Numbered from the stretch's first letter, positions 7,545 through 15,806 are shown. The stretch: DNA of 24,104 nt from an uncultured Ruminococcus sp. (GCF_937915125.1 NZ_CALDMP010000081.1:1-24104); one strand, 5' to 3'. Numbers and translations are program-made. Notes: generated by a model from the sequence alone, not told the origin.

Positions 7545-7564
7545 GGACACGGCACGTCGTGTCC
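7545..7564. repeat. Short palindrome downstream of the trp operon
   Basis: GGACACG and CGTGTCC flank a 6-base centre, and CCTACGG follows. It lies between the end of trpA and the next promoter, on the side where the trp transcript should end. Neither strand has a T run after it, so it is not a classical terminator. No other clear terminator for the trp operon is visible in 7482-7636. Confidence 0.4.
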
Positions 7565-7636
7565 CTACGGATACCGTTTTCCTGTTGGATTTTGACTGTC
7601 TGCAACAGTCCCTGTCTATCAGAGAATTCCGATCAG

Positions 7637-8434
7637 TTACGCATCCAGTCCCTCACGCAGACTCTTGACAAATGCACCAATCTGTGCCGGTGCATCTGTA
7701 CCGCCGTACTGTTCCACCAGACGCACAATAGCACTGCCCACGATCACGCCGTCGCAGTACTGTCCCATCTGCTTGGCAGCCTCCGGGCCGGAAATACCGA
7801 AGCCAACTGCGCAGGGTACTTTGGCATACTTGTGAATCTTCTCAAAGAAAGGCGCAAAGTTTGTCTCAAACTCGCTGCGCACGCCGGTAACACCATTGGA
7901 AGATACACAGTACAGGAAACCAGTTGCCTCTGAAGCGATCATCTGAATCCGATCCTCACTTGCCGGTGTCACCAGGCTGATGTTATGTACGTTGTACTTG
8001 TCCGCACTGCCCTGAATCTCGTCCTTTTCTTCAAAGGGAATATCCGGCACAATGACGCCGTCAATGCCGCACTCCTTGCACAGGCTGAAAAAGCGGTCTG
8101 TGCCGAAGCAGAAAATGGTGTTCAGGTACATCATGAGCAGCAGCGGCACATCTGTTTTCTGACGCAGGCAGCGCACCATATCAAAAATACCTGCCAGAGT
8201 CGTACCGCCCTGGAGCGCACGCTTGCTGGCACGCTGGATCACCGGACCTTCTGCAATGGGGTCGGAAAAGGGTACGCCAAGCTCGATGAGATCGGCGCCG
8301 TTTTTTACCATCTCCAGCACAGCCGCTTCGGTGCAGGCATAGCCGCCGTCACCGGATGTGATAAATGTGATCAGTGCCTTTCTGCCCTCGGCTTTGCACT
8401 GCTCCAGCTTTGCGTCAATACGGTTCTTAGTCAT
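7637..8434 (-). CDS. trpA: Tryptophan synthase alpha subunit
   Basis: TrpA cleaves indole-3-glycerol phosphate to indole and glyceraldehyde-3-phosphate, and passes indole to TrpB within the alpha2-beta2 complex in the cytosol. The 265-residue TIM-barrel protein shows ELGVPFSDPIAEGP at residues 51-64, with the catalytic acids E51 and D58 at the expected places. It is full length. Its ATG lies inside the end of trpB, an 8-bp overlap reading ATGACTAA, so it is probably translated by coupling. It is the last gene of the trp operon. Confidence 0.96.
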   Translation of the reverse strand: MTKNRIDAKLEQCKAEGRKALITFITSGDGGYACTEAAVLEMVKNGADLIELGVPFSDPIAEGPVIQRASKRALQGGTTLAGIFDMVRCLRQKTDVPLLLMMYLNTIFCFGTDRFFSLCKECGIDGVIVPDIPFEEKDEIQGSADKYNVHNISLVTPASEDRIQMIASEATGFLYCVSSNGVTGVRSEFETNFAPFFEKIHKYAKVPCAVGFGISGPEAAKQMGQYCDGVIVGSAIVRLVEQYGGTDAPAQIGAFVKSLREGLDA

Positions 8435-9614
8435 CGATCTTCACTCCTCTGTATTCTGCGATCTGCTGCATGTCCTTGTCACCTCTGCCGGACAGACAGA
8501 TGATCATGGTTTCCTCCGGCTTCATCTGCGGTGCGATCTTCATGGCTGCCGCAACAGCATGTGCCGACTCAATTGCCGGAATCACACCCTCAGTTCTGGA
8601 GAGATATTCCAGTGCTTGTACCGCTTCTTCATCGGTAATTGCCATATATTCCGCACGCCCGGTTTTGTACAGATTTGCGTGCTCCGGACCTACACCCGGA
8701 TAATCCAGTCCGGCAGAAATGGAATAGACCGGTGCGATCTGTCCCTCGTCGTTTTGCAGGAAATAGGACTTCATGCCGTGGAAAATACCCAGGGAGCCCT
8801 TTGCAACAGTTGCCGCATGGAGCTTAGTCTCAACACCTTTTCCGGCAGCCTCTGCGCCTACCAGGCGAACACCCTCCTCCGGGATAAAGTCATAGAACAT
8901 ACCCATGGCGTTGGAACCGCCGCCTACGCAGGCTACGACGCATTCCGGGAGCTTGCCCTCTTTTTCCATGATCTGCTTCTTTGCCTCTTCGCCGATGATC
9001 TTCTGGAAATCACGCACCATTGTGGGATAAGGATGAGGACCCATAACAGAACCGATCAAATAGAAGGTGGTGTCGATATTGGTTGCCCAGTCACGCATTG
9101 CCTCGTTGATGGCGTCCTTCAGAGTCGCCGTACCATTGTCCACGCTGTTGACCTTTGCGCCCAGCAGTTCCATACGGTATACGTTCAACCGCTGACGGCG
9201 TACATCCTCCTTGCCCATGTAGATTTCGCATTCCATGTCAAACATAGCGCAGGCAGTTGCTGTTGCCACGCCGTGCTGTCCGGCACCTGTCTCGGCAATA
9301 ATCCGCTTTTTGCCCATTTTCTTTGCCAGCAGGATCTGTCCCAGCACGTTGTTGATCTTATGCGCACCGGTATGGTTCAGATCTTCCCGCTTCAGATAGA
9401 TCTTGCAGCCGCCCAAGTCCTTTGTCATGCGGTCTGCATAATACAGCATGGACGGACGTCCGGCATAGTCTCGCAGCAATGCGCGGTATTCCTCCAGAAA
9501 TTCCGGGTCCTTGCCATAGCGGTCATAAGCCGCTTCCAGCTCATGTACCGCATTCATTACGGTTTCCGGCACATACTGTCCGCCGAAAATACCAAATCTT
9601 CCTACCTTACCCAT
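8427..9614 (-). CDS. trpB: Tryptophan synthase beta subunit
   Basis: TrpB joins indole and L-serine to make L-tryptophan, using PLP. The 395 residues include HTGAHKINN with the Schiff-base lysine K86, and GGGSNAMG, the phosphate-binding loop for the cofactor. This is the standard TrpB1 length. A GTG at 9623 is in frame, but GAGGTG six bases before ATG 9614 supports the ATG. The start overlaps the end of trpF by 8 bp (ATGGGTAA), mirroring the 8-bp overlap with trpA at the other end. Tight overlaps suggest balanced production of the alpha and beta subunits. Confidence 0.96.
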   Translation of the reverse strand: MGKVGRFGIFGGQYVPETVMNAVHELEAAYDRYGKDPEFLEEYRALLRDYAGRPSMLYYADRMTKDLGGCKIYLKREDLNHTGAHKINNVLGQILLAKKMGKKRIIAETGAGQHGVATATACAMFDMECEIYMGKEDVRRQRLNVYRMELLGAKVNSVDNGTATLKDAINEAMRDWATNIDTTFYLIGSVMGPHPYPTMVRDFQKIIGEEAKKQIMEKEGKLPECVVACVGGGSNAMGMFYDFIPEEGVRLVGAEAAGKGVETKLHAATVAKGSLGIFHGMKSYFLQNDEGQIAPVYSISAGLDYPGVGPEHANLYKTGRAEYMAITDEEAVQALEYLSRTEGVIPAIESAHAVAAAMKIAPQMKPEETMIICLSGRGDKDMQQIAEYRGVKIDD

Positions 9615-10233
9615 GATATTCACCTCGTACGATCTTGACGATCTCTTTCATTTTCTCATAGTCTTTCATGCCATCTGTTTCAATGCCGCTTGCCACATCA
9701 ATACCTGTGGGATGTACCTTTTCCAGTGCAGTGCGCAGGTTTTCCGGTTTCAGTCCCCCTGCCAGGAAAAAAGGCATCTGGGGCGGTGCTTTTGCAATGA
9801 GATCCCAGTTTGCCGTCTGTCCTGTTCCGCCCACCTGTCCGGGCACGTAGCCTTCCAGCACCAGCTGATCTGCACCCAGATGTTCTGCCGCCTGGATCTC
9901 CTTTCCGTTTTGTACCCGGATGGCTTTCCAGACAGGCAGACCTGTCAGTTCCCGGACTTTTGCGATGATCCCGGCATCCTCCGAGCCGTGGAGCTGGATC
10001 ACATCCAGGGGAACGCTGCGGAGTACACGAACAATCTCATCCGGAGCGGCATTGACGAATACGCCCACAGCGGCAATAGACCCATGTTTTTCTTTCACCA
10101 ACGCTGCGGCAGCCGCCGTCGTCACAGAGCGGCGAAATCCCGGCGACAGGATCATGCCCATATAATCGGGCTCCAATACATTACAGTAGATGACATCCTC
10201 TCTTCGCCGGATGCCGCAGAATTTCACTTTCAT
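9607..10233 (-). CDS. trpF: Phosphoribosylanthranilate isomerase
   Basis: TrpF performs the Amadori rearrangement of N-(5'-phosphoribosyl)anthranilate to CdRP, the step before TrpC. The 208-residue barrel shows the catalytic cysteine in KFCGIR (C6), QLHG at 80-83, the phosphate loop LAGGL at 157-161 and the catalytic aspartate D179 in GIDVASG. It is a stand-alone gene rather than the TrpCF fusion of enterobacteria. Its ATG overlaps the stop of trpC as ATGA (10230-10233), with GGGAGG upstream as ribosome binding site. Confidence 0.95.
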   Translation of the reverse strand: MKVKFCGIRRREDVIYCNVLEPDYMGMILSPGFRRSVTTAAAAALVKEKHGSIAAVGVFVNAAPDEIVRVLRSVPLDVIQLHGSEDAGIIAKVRELTGLPVWKAIRVQNGKEIQAAEHLGADQLVLEGYVPGQVGGTGQTANWDLIAKAPPQMPFFLAGGLKPENLRTALEKVHPTGIDVASGIETDGMKDYEKMKEIVKIVRGEYHG

Positions 10234-11015
10234 ACACCCTCCCGCAGTTCTGCCAGCGTCTGAGGAATATCGCCGCTGCGCATAAGGGTCTCGCCGATGA
10301 GCACGGCATCTGCACCCAGAGCACGCACCTGCTTCATATCCCCATTGTTCCGGATGCCGCTCTCGGAGACGAACACCGCATCTGCCGGAGCAAAGGGTTT
10401 CAGCTGTGCCACTGTGTCCAGACTTACCGCAAAGGTTTTCAGATTGCGGTTATTCACGCCCAGGATCTCCGGCTGGAGAAAAGCAATGCCCTCCAGTTCC
10501 TCCCGGCTGTGCACCTCTACCAGTACCTCCAGCCCCAGGTCATATGCCAGATGATACAGCTCCGCCAGCTGCTGGGGTTCCAGAACAGCTGCAATGAGGA
10601 GCACGGCATCTGCACCGATGGCAGCGGCTTCGTAAATCTGGTACTCGTCGAAAATAAAGTCTTTCCGCAGAATGGGCAGGGAGACTGCCTTGCGGATGGC
10701 TGCCAGATACTGTGACGAGCCTTGGAAATAGTGCTCCTCTGTCAGACAGGAAATGGCATTCGCTCCGGCTTTTTCGTATGTCTCAGCAATCTCCACGGGG
10801 TGGAAATCGGGGCAGATCAGCCCTTTGGACGGCGAAGCCTTTTTCACCTCGCAAATACAAGACAGGGTATCCTGCTGCAATGCCTTTTTCAGGGAGACCG
10901 GCTTTCTCAGGTCAAGCGCCGCTTCTGCCCGGGCTTTCATTTCTGCCGGCGCACAGGCTGCCTTTTCCCGTGCCAGCTGCTCCTTCCGGTGCAGTATAAT
11001 TTCATCTAAAATCAT
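10230..11015 (-). CDS. trpC: Indole-3-glycerol phosphate synthase
   Basis: TrpC closes the indole ring, converting CdRP to indole-3-glycerol phosphate with loss of CO2 and water. The 261 residues start MILDEIILHRK, typical of the family. CEVKKASPSKG (about 55-65) holds the catalytic lysines, and FVSESGI and LIGETLMR near the C-terminus form the phosphate site. The open frame continues upstream into trpD, but AAGGAG six bases before ATG 11015 fixes the start. It lies 10 bp behind the trpGD stop and overlaps trpF by 4 bp. Confidence 0.95.
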   Translation of the reverse strand: MILDEIILHRKEQLAREKAACAPAEMKARAEAALDLRKPVSLKKALQQDTLSCICEVKKASPSKGLICPDFHPVEIAETYEKAGANAISCLTEEHYFQGSSQYLAAIRKAVSLPILRKDFIFDEYQIYEAAAIGADAVLLIAAVLEPQQLAELYHLAYDLGLEVLVEVHSREELEGIAFLQPEILGVNNRNLKTFAVSLDTVAQLKPFAPADAVFVSESGIRNNGDMKQVRALGADAVLIGETLMRSGDIPQTLAELREGV

Positions 11016-11025
11016 ATGACGCTCC

Positions 11026-12660
11026 TTACGCATTCTGATTGGTGTATTCCACCAGCTCCTGGAGCTTCTCCAGTGCTCTGCCGCTGTCGATCTGCTCTGC
11101 TGCCAAGACAATGCCATCCGCAATGGTCTCTGCCTTGCCGGAAATATACAGGGCGCAGCCAGCATTCATCAGAACGATATTCCGTCTTGCATCCTGAATG
11201 GAACCATCCAGAATGCCCCGTGTGATCCGGGCATTTTCATCGGCAATACCGCCCACAATTTCCTCTTTTGTCCCTCTGGGCAGCCCGAAATCCTCCGGTG
11301 CGATCTCATATTCTGTGACTGTACCATCCCGCACCTCTGCAACAGAAGTTTTGTCGGAAATGGAGATTTCATCCAGCCGGTCATTGCCGTAGACGATCAT
11401 GGCACGCTTGATGCCCAGTCCCAGCAGCACGTGCGCCATTACCGGCAGCAGTGCCTTGTCATAGACACCCAGCACAATATAATTGGTAGACGCCGGATTG
11501 GTCAGAGGTCCCAGTACATTAAATACCGTCCGCAGACCCAGTTCTTTTCGCACCGGTGCCACATATTTCATGGAACCGTGATAGTTCTGGGCGAAGAGGA
11601 AGGAGATGCCTACATGTTCCACACATGCCTTTGCCTGTTCCGGGGTGGTCTGGATCTTCACACCCAGGCTTTCCAGAACGTCTGCGGCACCGCTCTTGCT
11701 GGAAACGCTGCGGTTTCCGTGCTTTGCCACAGGCATTCCCGCTGCTGCGATGACAAAGGAAGAGGTGGTGGAGATGTTGAAGGAATTCGCCAGGTCGCCG
11801 CCGGTGCCTACGATATCAATGCTCTCTTCACATCCGTTGACGTGCAGCGCTTTCTGGCGCATGCCCTTGGCGAAGCCGGTGATCTCTGGGATCGTCTCCC
11901 CTTTCATGCGCAGCGCCGTGAGCAGTGCGGCGATCTGCGCATTGGTGGCATTGCCACTCATGATAATATCCATTGCCTCTGCGGCTTCCTGTTCTGTGAG
12001 GTCGTTGCCGTCCACCACTTTTGCGGCATACTTTTTCAGCTCTGTCTTGGGCTTTTCCTCCTTGATCGCCGGCAGGGGTACGGAAACGCCGGGGATCATG
12101 TTCAGGAAGTTCGCCAGCATCCGCTTTCCGTCCTCTGTCAGGAGCGATTCCGGGTGGAACTGCACGCCGTATGTGGAGTGTTCCCGATGTACCAGCGCCA
12201 TGATCTGTCCGTCCTCGTCTCGACCTGTGACTTTCAGGCACTCCGGGAAGTCGGATTCCTGACAGATCAGGGAGTGATATCTGCCGCAGGGAACGAACTG
12301 GGGCAGTCCCTGGAACAGTGGACAGGTCACATCCAGATTGATGCGGCTGGACTTGCCGTGCATGAGGACATTGGCACGGACGATGGTGCCGCCGAATGCC
12401 TCGCAGATGGACTGGTGTCCCAGGCACACACCCAGAATCGGGAACTTTCCGCTGAAACGGCGGATGGCTTCCATGGTGATGCCGGCATCCTTGGGATAAC
12501 CCGGTCCCGGAGAGAAGATCAGCGCCTGAGGTGCCATGGTTTCGATCTCGTCTAATGTAATTTCGTCATTGCGTACCACCTGGATGTCCTTGTACAATTC
12601 ACCGATGTACTGATACAGATTATAGGTGAAGGAATCATAATTGTCAATGAGTAAAATCAT
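11026..12660 (-). CDS. trpGD: Fused anthranilate synthase component II / anthranilate phosphoribosyltransferase
   Basis: A bifunctional protein of 544 residues. Residues 1-190 are the TrpG glutamine amidotransferase, with the nucleophile in GVCLGHQ (C79) and the HPES dyad residues H169 and E171. It supplies ammonia to TrpE. Residues about 208-544 are TrpD, which adds phosphoribosyl to anthranilate. Motifs are DIVGTGGD (282-289) and KHGNRSVSSKSG (313-324). A charged, Pro/Lys-rich linker joins the halves (about 196-212). The same fusion order is known from enterobacteria, but in many Firmicutes the genes are separate. The ATG overlaps the trpE stop as ATGA (12657-12660), so the two synthase subunits are coupled. 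Confidence 0.95.
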   Translation of the reverse strand: MILLIDNYDSFTYNLYQYIGELYKDIQVVRNDEITLDEIETMAPQALIFSPGPGYPKDAGITMEAIRRFSGKFPILGVCLGHQSICEAFGGTIVRANVLMHGKSSRINLDVTCPLFQGLPQFVPCGRYHSLICQESDFPECLKVTGRDEDGQIMALVHREHSTYGVQFHPESLLTEDGKRMLANFLNMIPGVSVPLPAIKEEKPKTELKKYAAKVVDGNDLTEQEAAEAMDIIMSGNATNAQIAALLTALRMKGETIPEITGFAKGMRQKALHVNGCEESIDIVGTGGDLANSFNISTTSSFVIAAAGMPVAKHGNRSVSSKSGAADVLESLGVKIQTTPEQAKACVEHVGISFLFAQNYHGSMKYVAPVRKELGLRTVFNVLGPLTNPASTNYIVLGVYDKALLPVMAHVLLGLGIKRAMIVYGNDRLDEISISDKTSVAEVRDGTVTEYEIAPEDFGLPRGTKEEIVGGIADENARITRGILDGSIQDARRNIVLMNAGCALYISGKAETIADGIVLAAEQIDSGRALEKLQELVEYTNQNA

Positions 12661-14123
12661 TGTTCTGCCTCCTTGATCGCATTGATGACTGCGAGTGCTT
12701 TGTTGACGGTTTCGTAGTATTCATTCTCCGGCACGGAATCTGCCACGATACCGGCGCCTGCCTGGACATACGCCTTTTCATTGGCAAAGAGCACGGTGCG
12801 GATGGCAATACAGGTATTGATATTGCCGTCAAATCCCAGATAACCAACAGTGCCGCCGTAGAGTCCGCGCTTTTTGTTTTCGAACTGGTCGATGAGCTCC
12901 ATGGCACGTACCTTCGGTGCACCGGAAAGGGTTCCTGCCGGCAGGATCGCCATGAGCGCATCCAGTGCCGTCTGATCGCTGCGCAGATCACCTATGACAT
13001 CGGAAACCAGATGCATGACCTTGGAGGCACGCTCCGTTACCATATACCGTGCCACCTTCACTGAACCGAACTCCGAGACCTTTCCCACATCGTTTCTGCC
13101 CAGATCCACCAGCATGGTGTGCTCTGCACGTTCCTTGGGGTCGGCAAGGAGTGCCTTTTCGTTTGCCTGATCCTCTTCCGGCGTCCGTCCTCTTGGCTTT
13201 GTGCCGGCAATGGGACGATTGTGTATCACGCCGTTTGTGACCTTTGCCAGCATCTCCGGCGAAGCACCTGCCACGTCGTATTCCGGGGTGTGGAAGTAGT
13301 AGAGATAGGGCGAAGGGTTCGTGGCACGAAGTCTCCGGTAGACGGAAAAGCTGTCCGGCGGATTGCTGATCTCGAACCGCTGGGAAAGGACGATCTGGAA
13401 AATATCACCGTTCCGGATGTATTCCTTTGCATCCCGCACCATCTGGCTGTACTGCTCCTTTGTCATATTGGAGCGAACCACGGACTCGCCCTGGTGGCGC
13501 TGTTCCTGGGGCTGAGGGTTATAATGGCGGATGGTCTCTGCCAGTTCCTCGGCTCTCCACTGGGCTGCGGCATACTGGGCACCCAGATCTCCGTCTGTGT
13601 GGAGATTCAGGATCACAATGCCGTTGCTGGTCAGGTGGTCATACGCCACAAGCTCCTCGTAGAGAAACAGGTGACAATCCGGTATATGAATATCGTCCTC
13701 CGGCACGTTTGTGAGCTTCTTCTCCATGTAGCGCACGGTGTCATAGCCAAAGTAGCCGATGAGACCGCCGGTGAAGTTCGGCGCATCCGGCAGTACCGGC
13801 GCATGGTATGCCGCCATGCGTTCTTTCAGAAAGGCAATGGGCTGTTCCACGTGGAGTGTCTCTGTCTGGTCTCCGGTGCGGATCTCTGCGGTATTGCCGG
13901 TAATGCGGATCTCCTCCTTCGGGGAAAAGCCGATGAAGGAATACCGATCCCACTGCACACCGTTGCTGACGCTTTCCAGAATAAAGGAATTCTTTCCCCG
14001 GGGTGCGAGTGCCGTGTAAATATTCAGCGGCGTCTGGTTGTCTGCCGAGAATTCGTAGAACACCGGAATGGTGTTATACTGCCCGGCAAGTACTTTCACC
14101 TCTTCAAGTGATGGTTTCAGCAT
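12657..14123 (-). CDS. trpE: Anthranilate synthase component I
   Basis: TrpE makes anthranilate from chorismate and ammonia, the first committed step of tryptophan synthesis, as a complex with the TrpG domain. The 488 residues carry the N-terminal FILES motif (48-52), equivalent to the feedback site where tryptophan binds. The chorismate-binding domain includes PIAGTKPRGRTPEED and a C-terminal GAGIVADSVPENE. The open frame extends to a TTG at 14144, but AGGAG eight bases before ATG 14123 decides the start. It is the first gene of the operon behind the Trp T-box, so synthesis is probably controlled both by tRNA-Trp charging and by feedback on the enzyme. Confidence 0.96.
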   Translation of the reverse strand: MLKPSLEEVKVLAGQYNTIPVFYEFSADNQTPLNIYTALAPRGKNSFILESVSNGVQWDRYSFIGFSPKEEIRITGNTAEIRTGDQTETLHVEQPIAFLKERMAAYHAPVLPDAPNFTGGLIGYFGYDTVRYMEKKLTNVPEDDIHIPDCHLFLYEELVAYDHLTSNGIVILNLHTDGDLGAQYAAAQWRAEELAETIRHYNPQPQEQRHQGESVVRSNMTKEQYSQMVRDAKEYIRNGDIFQIVLSQRFEISNPPDSFSVYRRLRATNPSPYLYYFHTPEYDVAGASPEMLAKVTNGVIHNRPIAGTKPRGRTPEEDQANEKALLADPKERAEHTMLVDLGRNDVGKVSEFGSVKVARYMVTERASKVMHLVSDVIGDLRSDQTALDALMAILPAGTLSGAPKVRAMELIDQFENKKRGLYGGTVGYLGFDGNINTCIAIRTVLFANEKAYVQAGAGIVADSVPENEYYETVNKALAVINAIKEAEQ

Positions 14124-14153
14124 ATAGATCACTCCTCTTTTCAATCAAAAACA

Positions 14154-14455
14154 AATAAAAAAAGCCTGACATCCCAAAAACATGGGACGTCAGACTGTCG
14201 TCTACGTGTTGCCACCCAATTTCAGAAACAATATTGCTGTTTCCCTCATTACAGATACGCCGGATCAGATCAGACCGGATATATCCTCTCCCGATAACGC
14301 AGGAGCTGCGGCAATGGATACTGCGGCATCTGCCGGTTCGCCACGCTTCTCACAAACCCATTCACCAAACAGCGTACATATCGGGATCACACCATCCCCG
14401 ACTCTCTGCGATGCCGTTTTGCCGGCTACTTACTTTTGCTCATGGAATTTAAGCT
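14154..14455 (-). promoter_or_regulatory. T-box riboswitch (tRNA-Trp) leading the trp operon
   Basis: On the minus strand the leader shows AGUAAGUA, the AGAGAG box and a GAA-UGG-G specifier segment (Trp codon at 14358-14360). The specifier sits between a GCAAA/UUUGU base helix and an upper helix CAAAACGGC/GCUGUUUGG. The T-box sequence TGGGTGGCAACACG is at 14205-14218. The UGGC bulge predicts a discriminator G, as in tRNA-Trp, so codon and bulge agree. The terminator is the stem at 14166-14193 followed by seven T residues. Low charged tRNA-Trp should turn on trpE-GD-C-F-B-A. Confidence 0.95.
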
Positions 14456-14461
14456 ACGTCT

Positions 14462-14490
14462 AGTATACGCAAAATCCAGTGATCTGTCAA
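14462..14490 (-). promoter_or_regulatory. Promoter of the trp operon
   Basis: The minus strand has TTGACA (14485-14490), a 17-bp spacer and TATACT (14462-14467). The same boxes and spacing occur upstream of the other T-box unit (7453-7481). Transcription should begin near 14455. Confidence 0.87.
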
Positions 14491-14524
14491 GGGGTTTTTG
14501 ATTCTTTCCGGCATTTTTGTTGTA

Positions 14525-14565
14525 TTGTGCAAATTTCGACAGGCTTTTTCTGTGGCTTTGCACAA
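14525..14565. repeat. Inverted repeat between divergent units
   Basis: TTGTGCAAA (14525-14533) and TTTGCACAA (14557-14565) are perfect complements. Between them lies a smaller ACAG/CTGT stem, so about 41 bp can form a nested hairpin. It lies 35 bp upstream of the trp promoter and about 97 bp before the divergent secreted-protein gene. It is AT-rich with no T run, so an operator or structured leader is more likely than a terminator. Confidence 0.45.
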
Positions 14566-14661
14566 ACATAGAAAAAGAAACGCATATGCCATTCCGCCGG
14601 GCGCATAGGAATGAGACATAGCAACTCCACAGGACAACCGAGAGACCCCAAGGAGGTACCT

Positions 14662-15507
14662 ATGTCACAACTGCACAAAGCGATTGCGGCGTTGTTCGCC
14701 GGATGTTTTTGTACCATGACCATGCACCAGCTGCCGATTCTGGGCAGTGCCTTTGAAGAACGAACCAAGCCCATTCTGGATGCCATCCGCATTACCCATG
14801 TGGGCGATACGGATACCTGGACAGATTCCATACCAGAGCCGCTGCCGGAAAATGACCTATCAAAACAGCAGCTGACCTGCACCCTGCCCCCGGAACCGGA
14901 ACAGCCGGAAGAACCCATCCAGACCACAGCACCGCCTGTGGCAACGCCTGTCACGACCACAACCACAACAACTGCCGTCACGACATCCACTTCTCCCACG
15001 GAGACCACCACGGCTGTCACAACTTCTGCGCCGCCGGAAGAGACCGCACCGGAAGCAGAGACTGAGACCGTTCCCATAGATGACCAGTCTCTCTTTGACA
15101 TCCAGGAGACCTGGTTCAAGGCGTACATGGACTATCGTACCATTACGGACACCAGTTCCGTCCAATATGAGTTACAGCAGTCAGCGTGGACAGATGAACA
15201 TGGTCTGCGGCGGATGGGAGAGGATTATCTGGTGGCAATGGGGACAGGCTGGCTGGAGGAAGGCTGCGGCGAGCGTTTTGTGGTAACGCTGGAAAACGGC
15301 GAGACATTCACCGTTATGGTAGGCGATGTCAAGGCGGACTGCGACACTGACTCTACCAGGCGCTACCGCAACTGCGGCGGCGGTGCAAATGTGCTGGAAT
15401 TCATTGTGGATACATGGTGCATGACCTGCGAAGCGAGAAATGCCGGGACAGTTTCCGTTTATGCAGAACTGGAAGGCAATATTGCGGATATCGCACGAAT
15501 CGAATAA
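14662..15507 (+). CDS. Secreted or membrane-anchored Thr-rich protein with a C-terminal globular domain
   Basis: I do not recognise a named family. The 281-residue protein starts with a hydrophobic segment (about residues 5-22) that can act as signal peptide or anchor. Next comes a Pro/Glu-rich stretch (57-90), then a Thr-rich linker (about 89-128, with runs such as TTTTTTT). The C-terminal domain (about 145-281) is globular and contains AMGTGW (192-197), CGERFVVTLENG, GDVKADCDTDS (221-231) and NVLEFIVDTW. This pattern recalls small double-psi beta-barrel domains of the 3D/RlpA kind found in cell-wall proteins, but that is an inference from motif layout. Five cysteines lie in the exported domain. 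The start is fixed by AAGGAGG five bases before the ATG; an earlier in-frame ATG at 14611 lacks such a site. A terminator follows. Confidence 0.8.
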   Translation: MSQLHKAIAALFAGCFCTMTMHQLPILGSAFEERTKPILDAIRITHVGDTDTWTDSIPEPLPENDLSKQQLTCTLPPEPEQPEEPIQTTAPPVATPVTTTTTTTAVTTSTSPTETTTAVTTSAPPEETAPEAETETVPIDDQSLFDIQETWFKAYMDYRTITDTSSVQYELQQSAWTDEHGLRRMGEDYLVAMGTGWLEEGCGERFVVTLENGETFTVMVGDVKADCDTDSTRRYRNCGGGANVLEFIVDTWCMTCEARNAGTVSVYAELEGNIADIARIE

Positions 15508-15510
15508 AAG

Positions 15511-15541
15511 AAAGGGCGGCATTCGTGAAAGCCGCCTTTTG
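15511..15541 (+). terminator. Rho-independent terminator after the secreted protein gene
   Basis: GGCGGC (15515-15520) pairs with GCCGCC (15531-15536) across a 10-base loop, flanked by A residues before and TTTT after. It begins 4 bp after the stop codon. Confidence 0.85.
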
Positions 15542-15607
15542 TCGTGATATGGTAATCAAATTTATGAAATGATAAACCCTGTGAACTGTAGTACTCTATC
15601 ACATCTA

Positions 15608-15781
15608 AGGCAATACCGCACAAAGATTGTGCGTCAGATGCGCCGTCAGATTTTTCGTCAGATGAAACAAAAAGCGCAGTGAATACTTTGTGTATTCACG
15701 AGCATTTTTGTGAAATATGACGGGAAATATGCAAGCATATGACGTGCAAAGCCGTCAGGCGTTCTTTGTGCGGTGTTGCCT
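15608..15781 (+). mobile_element. MITE-like palindromic element, family A copy 1
   Basis: This 174-bp non-coding element begins with AGGCAATACCGCACAAAGA and ends with its complement (15763-15781), with 18 of 19 positions matching. It shares most of its sequence with the copy at 21560-21709. It differs by a 24-bp expansion, where CGTCAGAT occurs three times at a 12-bp period (15632, 15644, 15656). The central hairpin is degenerate on its left arm. It sits between two convergent genes and carries no transposase. Any movement would need a transposase supplied elsewhere. Confidence 0.85.
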
Positions 15782-15806
15782 CAAGAATAAATTTTGTGAT
15801 ATGCAC

